A DNA stretch of 64,000 bases, from contig NZ_AEWH01000024.1 of assembly GCF_000190475.1 (NCBI RefSeq), positions 1 through 64,000 of the forward strand, read 5' to 3'. The position numbers were made by a program, and so were the translations under genes. Source of the DNA: Ornithinibacillus scapharcae TW25. GTDB lineage: Bacteria; Bacillota; Bacilli; Bacillales; Amphibacillaceae. Below, piece by piece: positions 43,859-52,480 of this stretch; position 1 is the stretch's first letter; each line of letters opens with the position of its first letter. The notes under the pieces were generated by a model, which worked only from the letters and a program-made list of their open reading frames with translations, made no database searches and was not told where the DNA came from.

Positions 43859-44794
43859 TTATTGAGTTAGAAGTTGCTCTTTTGCTTCAATAGATACCGC
43901 TAATGCTTCTACCGCTGCTTTCAAACTCAATCTACTAGGGGAATCGTTCTTACAACAATCGATTACTTCCCTAATAGACTCCTCGTAGCAATTCTTATGT
44001 ATTAGTTCAATTTGTTCCAGATTGTTATGCGTAGATCGTAGAAATTTTGTTTCGTTTCTATCCTCATAACCATCTTCCTGGTAAGTTATCGATCCATTAT
44101 CGAATATTGCTTCATAGCCAACCGTGAAGGGATGACCAAAAGGCATCATAGAAGAGCCTTCAACACGCACCACTGTTTCATCATAGTTCAGTATAACCAA
44201 AGCATAGGATTGACCTTGCTTACTATTTTTACCTTGAGAAGTTATATTGGAAGGTGATCCCAGCAGCCATGTTACAAAATCAAAATCATGAATCATCAGG
44301 TCAGTAGTTATCTTATGCAAACTCAAGTCGCCCCATAATGGTGGTGTCATTCTCTTAATATGTAATGATTTTAGCTTTCCTAACGCTTCATTTTGGATTT
44401 CTGCGTAGAGATATTCATAAGGATGTTCATGTTTTATAAATTGATTTACAAAGACTTTTCTACCATACTTTTGTTCTGCTATAAGCATTGCTTCCGCATT
44501 TTCCATTGTTAATGCAACAGGAGTTTCGCAAAAAACATGCTTACCATTTTTTAATGCTTCGATAACATATTGTTTATGTAGAGAACTAGGAAGACAAACA
44601 TCTACTAAATCAATAGTAGGATTTTCTAGAATATCAGTTATCTCGTTTGTAGTATGAATCGGGTGTTCCTTACGAATTCGTTCTAATTTTTCCTCATCCC
44701 TCCCAAAGATAGTAATGCTATCAACACCTTCAATTTTCCTATATAATTCCGCATGGTGTACCCCAAATCCAGTTCCCAAAATGCCTACATTCAT
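43859..44794 (-). CDS. Gfo/Idh/MocA-family oxidoreductase
   Basis: The ATG at 44794 has GAGGAAG upstream; the frame to 44836 is an overextension. The 311-residue protein begins with a Rossmann motif (VGILGTGFGVHHAELY) and has the HVFCETPVALT motif (EKP-type, here ETP) at about 90 that holds the catalytic lysine position; the C-terminal alpha/beta domain follows. The lysine of the usual EKP is replaced by Thr, which is unusual. It should act on a sugar or cyclitol with NAD(P). Divergent from a WYL regulator. Confidence 0.8.
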   Translation of the reverse strand: MNVGILGTGFGVHHAELYRKIEGVDSITIFGRDEEKLERIRKEHPIHTTNEITDILENPTIDLVDVCLPSSLHKQYVIEALKNGKHVFCETPVALTMENAEAMLIAEQKYGRKVFVNQFIKHEHPYEYLYAEIQNEALGKLKSLHIKRMTPPLWGDLSLHKITTDLMIHDFDFVTWLLGSPSNITSQGKNSKQGQSYALVILNYDETVVRVEGSSMMPFGHPFTVGYEAIFDNGSITYQEDGYEDRNETKFLRSTHNNLEQIELIHKNCYEESIREVIDCCKNDSPSRLSLKAAVEALAVSIEAKEQLLTQ

Positions 44795-44883
44795 TTCCAA
44801 TCTTCCTCTCTTCATGTAATATCGAAAGTATAGCAATCTATTTATGACAACTGTCTGTCAAGAATTATTGGGGGTGTGCTAGT

Positions 44884-45828
44884 TTGAGGCTACATCGATT
44901 AATATCTATTCTCCTTTTAGTAGAATCAAGAGGAACGATTAAAGCAAACGAGTTGTCAACTAAATTAGAAGTCTCTGACAGAACGATCTATCGGGATATT
45001 GATACCTTATGTGAAGCAGGTTTCCCGTTAGTGACGACTACTGGCCCCAATGGTGGTGTTAGGTTTATGGACGGTTATTCCGTTGGGATAAGCAATCTAC
45101 GTGAAGAGGATTTTGTGAATCTCTATCTAAGTGGTATTGGTATTCAGCCTGTCAAAGAAAGTAATATGTCCTCGAAACTAACGAATGCACTGTTGAAACT
45201 ACAGAAGAATGCGCCAGTCGATTTAGATTCAGTAAGACGGAGATTTTACTTTGATGAGAGTCCTTGGTGGGGGAGCAATGTGCAGATTCCGGCAATTGAT
45301 ATACTTCTCACGTCTGTATTTAAATCAAAAGCACTTGAAATCATCTATAACAAAATGGATGGCACATCTTCGCAGAGAAAGATTCATCCATATGGAATTG
45401 TAGTGAAGCGATTAGACTGGTATCTCGTCGCATTCTGTGAAAATAGTAATCTAGTTAAAATTTTCAAATGTGAGCGTATTGGCAAAGTAAAGGTTATCGA
45501 TGAGGAATTTTACATACCTGGGAACTTTCCCCTTACTGATTATTGGAATCAAAGTCAACAAGCATTTCGAGATATGCGTTCGGCGGAAGAAATTTACCCA
45601 GTTCAACTAAAAATAGATAAACAAAACGCCCATGTACTAACTGATTTGGAGGTTATTAACCTAGCTGAAGAAGGACTAGATTTAATAGTGAGTATCAATC
45701 TTTTTGGGCCTGACCATGCAATACGTGAAACGATGAAAATGTTGGATTATGTAGAAGTTATACAGCCTAGCGAGTTAAGGGATTCTATTAGAGAAAAACT
45801 CGAGCTGCTAATAATGAAGTATAGTTGA
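44884..45828 (+). CDS. YafY-type WYL-domain transcriptional regulator
   Basis: A 314-residue regulator from a TTG with only a weak GGGGTG site. DeoR-like helix-turn-helix at about 5-55 (RGTIKANELSTKLEVSDRTIYRDID in two parts), then a WYL domain at about 135-215 (IHPYGIVVKRLDWYLVAF) and a WCX-like C-terminal domain. Likely controls the divergent oxidoreductase gene; the ligand is unknown. Confidence 0.8.
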   Translation: MRLHRLISILLLVESRGTIKANELSTKLEVSDRTIYRDIDTLCEAGFPLVTTTGPNGGVRFMDGYSVGISNLREEDFVNLYLSGIGIQPVKESNMSSKLTNALLKLQKNAPVDLDSVRRRFYFDESPWWGSNVQIPAIDILLTSVFKSKALEIIYNKMDGTSSQRKIHPYGIVVKRLDWYLVAFCENSNLVKIFKCERIGKVKVIDEEFYIPGNFPLTDYWNQSQQAFRDMRSAEEIYPVQLKIDKQNAHVLTDLEVINLAEEGLDLIVSINLFGPDHAIRETMKMLDYVEVIQPSELRDSIREKLELLIMKYS

Positions 45829-46127
45829 TTTTTAAATATTATGGAGTCTATAACGTTACTTAGTGCGGCAATAAGTTCAAAAGAAAAACCTTTATCATAA
45901 TAAAGACTTTCGATCTAGACTGGATAATTTTGAAGGAATAGAATATGTGAATTAATACATTGTTATTTGTATTATGTTAACGGCATAAATCAGTTGTAGA
46001 GTGATAATAAAGCTGTTTAATATGTAATTATTTTTGCGGGAATGAAATATATCAAAATAAAGGAAATATCTTCTTGAAAATCGAATATTAACTTATAACC
46101 ATCATTATTTAATCCGAGGGGGTTCTT
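45829..46127. other. intergenic, no feature seen
   Basis: AT-rich spacer of about 300 bases with no coding frame, hairpin or repeat I can support apart from the GAGGGGG ribosome site near its end. Confidence 0.35.
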
Positions 46128-46637
46128 GTGCGTCCACGACCATTATTTATTGAAAATCAAGAGCATGATAGGTATGTTAGTCTTGTGCCAGATGGAGATA
46201 TTGAAGAAATACTTAGTAAGCAACGAACTAAGACCATTACCCTTTTAAGTAGTGTATCAGAGGAGTTAGCAAGGAAGGCGTACGCACCAGGGAAATGGAC
46301 TTTAAAAGAAGTGATTGGACATATGACCGACTCCGAACGTGTGATGTCGTATAGAATGCTTGCAATTGCACGAAATGAAAGTGCACCACTTCCAGCAATG
46401 GATCAGGATCAATACGTTGCTGAGGCAAACTTTAACAAATTAACCTGGGAGCAGTTACTAGTTGGTTTAGACACGGTACGTTCCAATACGTTAAGCCTTA
46501 TTTCAACCATTGATGATGCAGCGTGGGTCCGTAATGGAACTGTATTAAACAGTACAGTTTCAGTAGGTACCATTGCATATAGCATTGCTGGGCACGAGTT
46601 ACACCATATGAAAGTGATTAATAATAAATACTTATAA
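46128..46637 (+). CDS. DinB-family protein
   Basis: A 169-residue four-helix bundle of the DinB/YfiT type, from a GTG behind GAGGGGG. The metal-binding histidines appear as VIGHMTDSERV and AGHELHHMKVI, and AYAPGKWTLKEV is a family hallmark. Such proteins act as thiol-dependent metalloenzymes (bacillithiol transferases) or have unknown roles. Single gene. Confidence 0.85.
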   Translation: MRPRPLFIENQEHDRYVSLVPDGDIEEILSKQRTKTITLLSSVSEELARKAYAPGKWTLKEVIGHMTDSERVMSYRMLAIARNESAPLPAMDQDQYVAEANFNKLTWEQLLVGLDTVRSNTLSLISTIDDAAWVRNGTVLNSTVSVGTIAYSIAGHELHHMKVINNKYL

Positions 46638-46690
46638 GTCTTATTCTATAAATGTTAAAACCTAATTCTCATTTAATGCTTACAAATTAA

Positions 46691-47035
46691 GTTTTTAATA
46701 TTGAAACTTCCTTAACAAGTAGAGATTTTAATCAATTCATTTCATCTAAAATGTATGATGTTGTTATAATTGAAGGCTTGATGGTCTTGTATTTTAAGGA
46801 AATTAGAGAAAAAATAGATTTGAAGATATTTGTCGATTGCCCGTCAGATGAGAGATTAATTAGGAGATTAAAAAGAGATAGAAACGAACAAACCTTTGAC
46901 GAAATCTCTTCAGAATATCTTGATTTAGTTAGGCATCGTCATAACGAGTTTGTTGAACCTACAAAATGGCATGCAGATTTAATTTTAAACGGGTCTACTT
47001 CTTCTAATAATCACTTAGATCTAGTTCGTAAATGA
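46691..47035 (+). pseudogene. uridine-kinase-like fragment, 5' truncated
   Basis: The frame, open from 46691 after a stop, encodes the second half of a uridine kinase/phosphoribulokinase-like protein: YDVVIIEGLMVLYF (Walker B region), DLKIFVDCPSDERLIRRLKRD and ADLILNG. The N-terminal P-loop (GSGKS) is absent and there is no ribosome site, so no working kinase can be made. Confidence 0.65.
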
Positions 47036-47093
47036 GTATTAAATTAATATTGTTATGTTGTAGTACTTTTATAAACAATCAGGGGGAAATGAG

Positions 47094-47678
47094 ATGGAAA
47101 TAAGGCAATATAATCCCAAAGATGAAATAGGTTGGGTCCGATGTAGAGTTCTTTCATTTATAGACACTGCTTATTTTGATAATGTTTTAAATAAAAAGGA
47201 AGAATATCAGAATCCTGCAATTGAATTGGTAGCGGTAGAAGGAGGACAAATTGTAGGTCTGTTGGATATTGAATATGATAATCGTGAAAAAGCAATATGT
47301 ACAAAAGGTGAGGGACTTGGTGGTATGATCTGGCATATTGCAACACATCCGGATTATCGAAGAAGGGGTATTGGAACGAAGCTATTAGAGAAAGCTGAAA
47401 GTATTGCTAAAGAAAAGGGTTTAGACTACCTTGAAGCGTGGACCAGAGATGACGAATGGGTTAACAAGTGGTATAAAAAGAATGGATTTGCCAAAGTTTA
47501 CTCCTATTTACATCTGTTTCTTGAAGGTAAGGAAGTTGAAGATGTAGTGAGAGTAGACAGTCCTAATTTAAAGGTTGTACAGGCTTTTGTTCATTATTCT
47601 GGAGATGAAAAAGATAAGGTCAGAACTAAATATAATCGAGTTCACGAATGTAATTGTTATGAAAAAAACCTTCAATAA
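47094..47678 (+). CDS. GNAT N-acetyltransferase
   Basis: A 194-residue protein from ATG 47094 behind CAGGGGG. The fold is clear: IVGLLDIEYD, the long motif A (THPDYRRRGIGTKLLEKA) and YKKNGFAKVY. Acetyl-CoA dependent; substrate unknown. A strong terminator follows at 47704. Confidence 0.8.
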   Translation: MEIRQYNPKDEIGWVRCRVLSFIDTAYFDNVLNKKEEYQNPAIELVAVEGGQIVGLLDIEYDNREKAICTKGEGLGGMIWHIATHPDYRRRGIGTKLLEKAESIAKEKGLDYLEAWTRDDEWVNKWYKKNGFAKVYSYLHLFLEGKEVEDVVRVDSPNLKVVQAFVHYSGDEKDKVRTKYNRVHECNCYEKNLQ

Positions 47679-47703
47679 CTTTTTTCAACTATAGGTAAAA
47701 GAA

Positions 47704-47753
47704 GAAAGGGTTCTACATATTAATCATATTTAATATGTAACCCTTTCTTTTTC
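47704..47753 (+). terminator. rho-independent terminator
   Basis: AAAGGGTTCTACATATT pairs with AATATGTAACCCTTT, followed by CTTTTTC. Confidence 0.85.
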
Positions 47754-47808
47754 AAAATTTGGTCTCGATAACAATTGTTACATGCACTTTGTTTTTACTA
47801 TGAATTTT

Positions 47809-48429
47809 TTAATAACGCATTGTTGGATATTGCTGTATATATTGGGGCTGCTCATACTGTTGGTAAGCATTGGCATAAGTATTGTTGTGATTTGTTTTTC
47901 TGCAATCCTTGTATGGTCCTATATAGGTGGATGGTTTAACAGGTGCAATTGCCTGTTTCCATTGATTCTCGTTCATACAATACGTATGGGCCATAACGTT
48001 GGATGGAGTGAATGATAAAATGTCCGATCCTAAAATCACTTCTGGAGTTGGTGCATTAAAGATTGCTAGAAGGTGTGTGTTATCGACCGTTGCAACTTCG
48101 TAATGCCACCAGCCTTGTGGAACATTTGCAACCTGTCCGGGGGTGATGGGGAGATTAAGTAACTCTTTCGTGAACGGGTTTAATATGGAAACAACTGCAG
48201 CACCAGATATACAATAAACTAGCTCTGCTGCATTTTGATGATAGTGTGGTTCAACGACATTATTCTTGCTAAGGAATATGTCCAGTAAAGATACATTTTC
48301 TAAAGTGTTTAGCTGTTTGATTCCGAGAACATTGATATAGTTTTTGTTATCCTTTTTAAAAAGGGTACTCTGATTAACATCAAATGTGAATTGTGTTGAT
48401 GGAGATGTATAATCCATGTAGGAAACCAT
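47809..48429 (-). CDS. cupin-domain protein with Tyr/Gln/Asn tail
   Basis: A 206-residue protein. A single cupin barrel at about 45-140 shows motif 1 (PHYHQNAAELVYCISG) and motif 2 (PGQVANVPQGWWHYEVA), holding the likely metal histidines and glutamate. The C-terminal 45 residues are rich in Asn, Tyr, Gln and Pro (NAYQQYEQPQY), a composition seen in spore coat proteins, so a spore-surface place is possible (inference). ATG with GAGGTG 11 bases upstream. Confidence 0.75.
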   Translation of the reverse strand: MVSYMDYTSPSTQFTFDVNQSTLFKKDNKNYINVLGIKQLNTLENVSLLDIFLSKNNVVEPHYHQNAAELVYCISGAAVVSILNPFTKELLNLPITPGQVANVPQGWWHYEVATVDNTHLLAIFNAPTPEVILGSDILSFTPSNVMAHTYCMNENQWKQAIAPVKPSTYIGPYKDCRKTNHNNTYANAYQQYEQPQYIQQYPTMRY

Positions 48430-48590
48430 TAATATGTTTCACCTCACTTTTAATTTGAAGGTAATGATAATGACAGAATATGAAACGCTGATTGATTGGG
48501 TGAATATCCATATGGTTCTTTATCTGATTATTTAAAATAGAAAATAATATGTTATGATAGATGAAATAGAAGAATTTGGAAGGGATTAGG

Positions 48591-49070
48591 ATGAACGTGA
48601 GAATAGAAAGGGCGATTAGAAGCGATGCAGAATCATTAGTTGAAATATACCACGATGCCTATTCAGAGAATGAAAGATTAGGTCTACCTGCAAGTGCATC
48701 AACTGTCATGGTAGAGGAGGTTCGGGAATGGATAGATAAAATGATTCTGTATGTTGCATTAGATAAACATACCGACCTAATTATGGGAACTGTTCGGTTA
48801 AATTACCAAAAGGATTGGAATTGTTATGTGTTAAGTCGATTAGCTGTACGGTCAAGCTTTAAAGGAAAGGGCATCGCTAGTCAATTGATAAACTTCATGG
48901 AAAAATACCTGTTGAGAATCGGTGAACAAAGGGTTCGATTGACAGTTGCACAGACACATCCCTATTTGCCTCATATGTATGAGAAGAAGGGGTATAAAGT
49001 AATAGGGGAACGTATACTCGAAGATCTTCCCTATAATGAATATATTATGGAAAAAATACTAGCCAAATAA
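48591..49070 (+). CDS. GNAT N-acetyltransferase
   Basis: The ATG at 48591 has GGAAGGGA eight bases upstream; the longer frame starts within it. The 159-residue protein shows LSRLAVRSSFKGKGIASQL (motif A) and HPYLPHMYEKKGYK near the end. Substrate unknown. It precedes a small membrane-protein gene by 26 bases. Confidence 0.8.
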   Translation: MNVRIERAIRSDAESLVEIYHDAYSENERLGLPASASTVMVEEVREWIDKMILYVALDKHTDLIMGTVRLNYQKDWNCYVLSRLAVRSSFKGKGIASQLINFMEKYLLRIGEQRVRLTVAQTHPYLPHMYEKKGYKVIGERILEDLPYNEYIMEKILAK

Positions 49071-49096
49071 TCAAACCTAAGAATAGGGGGAAGTTT

Positions 49097-49471
49097 ATGG
49101 AGCTAATAACGATTCTTGTTACATGTATGTTTGTATTAGTAGCAGTTTTTCAAGTATTACTCGCTCTCGGTTTTCCTCTCGGTGAATATGCTTTAGGTGG
49201 GTACCATAAGATATTGCCAAAAGGCTTACGCTTGATGAGTGGTGTAAATGCTGTTGTTCTATTATTTATGGGGTTTATCTTCCTTCAACATACCAATATT
49301 ATTGAGGGGATAAGTGTCTTACCTACTAATCTACTAGTGTGGATTGTAACGGTTTTTCTTGGGTTAAACACAATAGCTAATCTAGTATCTCGTAGTAAGA
49401 AAGAGAGACTAGTGATGACACCTCTGTCTGGACTTACGTTTATTTTATGTCTAATCATTGTACTATCGTGA
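49097..49471 (+). CDS. small four-TM membrane protein
   Basis: A 124-residue hydrophobic protein from ATG 49097 behind AGGGGGA. Four membrane segments at about 3-24, 49-68, 78-97 and 105-123; the FQVLLALGFPLGEYALGG start is typical of a widespread uncharacterised family of Bacilli. Function unknown. The next gene starts 32 bases after its stop. Confidence 0.65.
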   Translation: MELITILVTCMFVLVAVFQVLLALGFPLGEYALGGYHKILPKGLRLMSGVNAVVLLFMGFIFLQHTNIIEGISVLPTNLLVWIVTVFLGLNTIANLVSRSKKERLVMTPLSGLTFILCLIIVLS

Positions 49472-49503
49472 ACTTTAATACAATTTTATGGAGGGTATGG
49501 ACC

Positions 49504-50046
49504 ATGCAATATATTGAAAAACAGCGAACTATCACAACGGAAAGGCTAGTACTTCGACTTTTCGATAAATCAGACGCTGAAGCAGTTACAAGACTCTGCA
49601 ACAATTATAATATTTACAAAAATACGCTGTATCTACCATATCCATACTCGGTTAATGATGCTTTAACTTGGATGGAACGCCATCTTGAGAATTTCCTAGC
49701 TGATAAAGCATACGAATTTGCTATTACGGACAAAGAAACTGGTATCCTTTATGGAGCGATTGCATTATCCAATAATCAACGCTTTCGTAATGGTGAAATA
49801 GCTTATTGGGTTGGGGAAGAGTACTGGGGAAACGGCTTTGCGACAGAAGCGGCTGAGGCTATCAAACAATTTGCGTTTCAGGAGAAGGGATATCATAAAA
49901 TCTTTGCTCGCTATTTCGGTTCGAATCCAGCCTCTGGTAGAGTGCTAGAGAAACTAGGCATGTCACAAGAGGGCATTTTAAAGGACCATGTTCGAAAAGA
50001 AGAGCGTTTTGAGGATTTGGCATATTGTGGGATGATTAATGCATAG
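49504..50046 (+). CDS. GNAT N-acetyltransferase, RimJ/RimL-like
   Basis: The ATG at 49504 follows GGAGGG; the frame from 49447 overlaps the preceding gene without a site. The 180-residue protein carries TERLVLRLFDKSDAEAV, AYWVGEEYWGNGFATEAA (motif A) and NPASGRVLEKLGM, the standard RimJ/RimL pattern. It could acetylate a ribosomal protein N-terminus or a small amine. Confidence 0.85.
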   Translation: MQYIEKQRTITTERLVLRLFDKSDAEAVTRLCNNYNIYKNTLYLPYPYSVNDALTWMERHLENFLADKAYEFAITDKETGILYGAIALSNNQRFRNGEIAYWVGEEYWGNGFATEAAEAIKQFAFQEKGYHKIFARYFGSNPASGRVLEKLGMSQEGILKDHVRKEERFEDLAYCGMINA

Positions 50047-50067
50047 TTAAGGTGGGGTATTACGGTT

Positions 50068-50784
50068 ATGGATGCTAATATGAGGAATAAATATATAATT
50101 GTAACAATCGGACTCATTGTCTTTTTAATTTTAGTTTACGTCCTATATGACCCATCCACCCGCAAACCTGCTAAGCAGAAACATGACGAACAAAATGAAC
50201 CTGAATCAACTAAAGTAGAAGAAGAAGTAAACCTAATCGATTATTTTAATTTGGAAGCTGAAAATCGAAAGTTGCAAGCAGAAATAGAGGATCTCAAGTC
50301 AGAGTTATTTGAGCATAGTAAAGCATTTATTGATCCAAATTCAAATAGCATAACTCAATTTTATGAACAGCTAGAACAATTAGCCGTTTATAAAGAGGTT
50401 ACAGAAAATCGGATTATTTTATTAGTAAGAACTGAAAATGAAGATGGCTATCGTTTAACAATTGCTACTAAAGAAACTGGTGAATACAATGACATTGATG
50501 CATTAAACCAAAATGAAATCATAAATTATTCAGATGCAGATGGATTTTTTTCAGGGTTAGTCAACCATAACGAGGTAATGACGATAATCGTTCATGTAAA
50601 TGAGAAATCATATGAGGCAGAAATTAAAAAAATCTCAGAAGACATTAGTGTATGGTACACCATTTATGAACATAAAAGAAAGTCAACATCTGAAGAGCCA
50701 GATAAGATTAGAATTGAGGCATTAAACAGAGGTGGAGAAGTTCTGTGGGAAGCAAGTTTTGAGGGGAATCTGGGCAATTTCTAA
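50068..50784 (+). CDS. membrane-anchored coiled-coil protein, unknown
   Basis: A 238-residue protein with one N-terminal membrane segment (residues 8-26), a Lys/Glu-rich linker, a coiled coil at about 60-85 (ENRKLQAEIEDLKSELFEH) and a C-terminal globular domain. It is probably exposed outside the membrane. No family recognised. It follows the GNAT gene by 21 bases. Confidence 0.65.
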   Translation: MDANMRNKYIIVTIGLIVFLILVYVLYDPSTRKPAKQKHDEQNEPESTKVEEEVNLIDYFNLEAENRKLQAEIEDLKSELFEHSKAFIDPNSNSITQFYEQLEQLAVYKEVTENRIILLVRTENEDGYRLTIATKETGEYNDIDALNQNEIINYSDADGFFSGLVNHNEVMTIIVHVNEKSYEAEIKKISEDISVWYTIYEHKRKSTSEEPDKIRIEALNRGGEVLWEASFEGNLGNF

Positions 50785-50840
50785 ATGGAATTTTAAGGTA
50801 TAACAGGTACTATCGAAGTTGAACTGGAGTCGTTTGATAG

Positions 50841-50880
50841 GACGAACAAGGTGTAAAATACATTTGACACCTTGTTCGTC
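50841..50880. promoter_or_regulatory. perfect 14-bp inverted repeat over the -35 box
   Basis: GACGAACAAGGTGT and ACACCTTGTTCGTC around 12 bases. It contains the -35 hexamer of the next promoter and shares the core GGTGTAAAA with the palindrome at 50894, so an operator role is likely; it could also serve as a weak terminator for the preceding gene. Confidence 0.6.
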
Positions 50881-50892
50881 TTGTTTTATGAT
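50864..50892 (+). promoter_or_regulatory. sigma-A promoter of the Xre operon
   Basis: Consensus TTGACA and TATGAT with exactly 17 bases between. Confidence 0.85.
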
Positions 50893-50893
50893 A

Positions 50894-50919
50894 TAGGTGT
50901 AAAAAGTTTTTTACACCTA
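50894..50919 (+). promoter_or_regulatory. 26-bp palindromic operator
   Basis: TAGGTGTAAAAA, two central bases, TTTTTACACCTA: twelve-base perfect arms starting two bases after the -10 box, covering the transcription start. It is the most likely site of repression by the Xre protein encoded next. Confidence 0.75.
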
Positions 50920-50947
50920 CTGATGTAATGTGAAGGCGGTAAATGGA

Positions 50948-51175
50948 TTGGAAAATAGAATCAAAGAATACAGAGAAAAAAAGAGTATCTCTCAAGGAAA
51001 ATTAGCGGAGATATGTGATGTGAGTAGACAAACAATCAATGCTATTGAAAACAACAAATATGATCCTAGTCTTCAGTTAGCTTTTGATATAGCCGAAAAT
51101 CTAGGAGTTACCATGGAAGAATTATTTATACCGAAGAAGGAGAGAGAAAAATGGATAAAACCAATAAAGTCTTAG
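50948..51175 (+). CDS. Xre-family helix-turn-helix regulator, YozG-like
   Basis: The TTG at 50948 has AAGGCGG upstream; a GTG at 50930 would begin before that site. The 75-residue protein is a Cro/C1-type helix-turn-helix alone (SQGKLAEICDVSRQTINAIE, NKYDPSLQLAFDIAENLGV). The palindromes at its promoter suggest self-repression. Its end overlaps the membrane-protein gene by 25 bases, a common two-gene module in Firmicutes. Confidence 0.85.
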   Translation: MENRIKEYREKKSISQGKLAEICDVSRQTINAIENNKYDPSLQLAFDIAENLGVTMEELFIPKKEREKWIKPIKS

Positions 51176-51546
51176 CTATTATTTCGTTTGCAGTTTTTTT
51201 AGCGGTTGCAGGATTTACGGTATATAAATGGATTGAATTTAATGAAATAAACGGTGGATCTATTCTATGTAGTTTTATTTTATTAGCTTATTTTATTAAT
51301 TTGATAAATTGGGGTCACCACGATGGTGGAGGGAAGAAAGATGAATTAGATAAGCATATTGAAACACAAAGTGCGAAAATAGGATACTTTATTTTGCTTA
51401 CGCTGTCAGCTTTAATTTTATTTGTCTCGGAAGGAGCATCTAACTTGAATGATATTCAAAACCTTCCATTACTTACGGTAGTTGGTTTAGCGTTTGTTAT
51501 CTTACCTGTAATCGAGTTTATTATGAAGAAAAGATATAAAGTGTAA
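51151..51546 (+). CDS. membrane protein paired with Xre regulator
   Basis: A 131-residue protein with four membrane segments at about 8-25, 36-55, 78-95 and 105-125; the polar loop between the second and third is rich in His and Gly/Lys (WGHHDGGGKKDE). The ATG at 51151 lies inside the end of the regulator gene. It may sense a signal and modulate the regulator; this is inferred from the coupling. Confidence 0.7.
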   Translation: MDKTNKVLAIISFAVFLAVAGFTVYKWIEFNEINGGSILCSFILLAYFINLINWGHHDGGGKKDELDKHIETQSAKIGYFILLTLSALILFVSEGASNLNDIQNLPLLTVVGLAFVILPVIEFIMKKRYKV

Positions 51547-51644
51547 TAAGTATATATAAGTCAAATGAGTTGTGGCGTGAGCTCATAATATAGTGTTTGA
51601 AGAAACTTTAGGAATGGTGCATAACTATAAAAGGAGAGATAACA

Positions 51645-51791
51645 ATGAAAGGATTTATCGATGATTTAGCGGGAGCAATCTACGATGTGTTCAAGTTTAT
51701 CTTCAGAAGTATATGCTATATTGTTGCAGGGATGGTAATCGTTGGCGTACCAATGTACCTGCTTATCCTGATTTCGAACTTATTCAACTAA
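51645..51791 (+). CDS. 48-residue membrane peptide
   Basis: ATG at 51645 behind AAAGGAG, 49 codons with stop. The first 20 residues are amphipathic (IDDLAGAIYDVFKFIF) and residues 22-46 form one membrane segment (YIVAGMVIVGVPMYLLILIS). The ribosome site and spacing are good and the gap to the CadD-like gene is only 32 bases, so the two are probably co-transcribed. No family recognised. Confidence 0.6.
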   Translation: MKGFIDDLAGAIYDVFKFIFRSICYIVAGMVIVGVPMYLLILISNLFN

Positions 51792-51823
51792 ATACATATA
51801 CTAGAAAAAAGAAAGGAACATGT

Positions 51824-52480
51824 ATGGGTATCATACTTACTACAGTTGTCCTTTTTGTAGCAACAAACATCGATGATATTTTTCTGTTGATGGCTTGGTT
51901 CTCGCAGCGAGATTCAAAACTGAAAAGTCACCACATTGTTTTTGGCCAATATGTTGGTTTTATTTTACTGCTAATAGTCAGTATGGTTGGTTCTCTCGGA
52001 ACCTTCCTTATCTCTAAGGAATGGATCGGATTATTGGGGCTTGTTCCAATATATTTAGGCGGTAAAGCCATAGTTGAGCAGTACAGAGAACGGAAAGAAT
52101 CTCTGCTTTCTGAAAGAGAGGGAGCGGGTTATTCAATCGAGAAAACGACTGGAAGTGAAGATTTACAAGTAACCTCCACCTGGAGGCAGAAAGTTTTACA
52201 CCCTAGTGTTTATAAGGTTGCTGCTGTCACATTTGCCAATGGTGGAGACAATATTGGGGTTTATATCCCCTTTCTGGCAACCTATAATAGTGGGCCGAGC
52301 ATAAGCCTAATTATCTTCATCTTTCTACTATTAGTTGCTGCATGGTGTTACATCTCCTTTAAGCTAGTCTCCTTTCCAGTAATTGCACAAACATTAGATA
52401 TATATGGCCATATTATTATTCCGTTTGTACTAATTGGTTTGGGGTTCTTCATACTACATGAAAATCGTACGTTTACCTAA
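51824..52480 (+). CDS. CadD-family transporter (cadmium resistance type)
   Basis: The ATG at 51824 follows GAAAGGA; the longer frame overlaps the small peptide gene. The 218-residue protein has six membrane segments and the two family hallmarks: VATNIDDIFLLMAWF in the first helix and FANGGDNIGVYIPF in the fourth. CadD relatives export cadmium or other cations, or act in related membrane transport; the substrate here is not shown. No CadC/ArsR regulator is adjacent. Confidence 0.8.
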   Translation: MGIILTTVVLFVATNIDDIFLLMAWFSQRDSKLKSHHIVFGQYVGFILLLIVSMVGSLGTFLISKEWIGLLGLVPIYLGGKAIVEQYRERKESLLSEREGAGYSIEKTTGSEDLQVTSTWRQKVLHPSVYKVAAVTFANGGDNIGVYIPFLATYNSGPSISLIIFIFLLLVAAWCYISFKLVSFPVIAQTLDIYGHIIIPFVLIGLGFFILHENRTFT

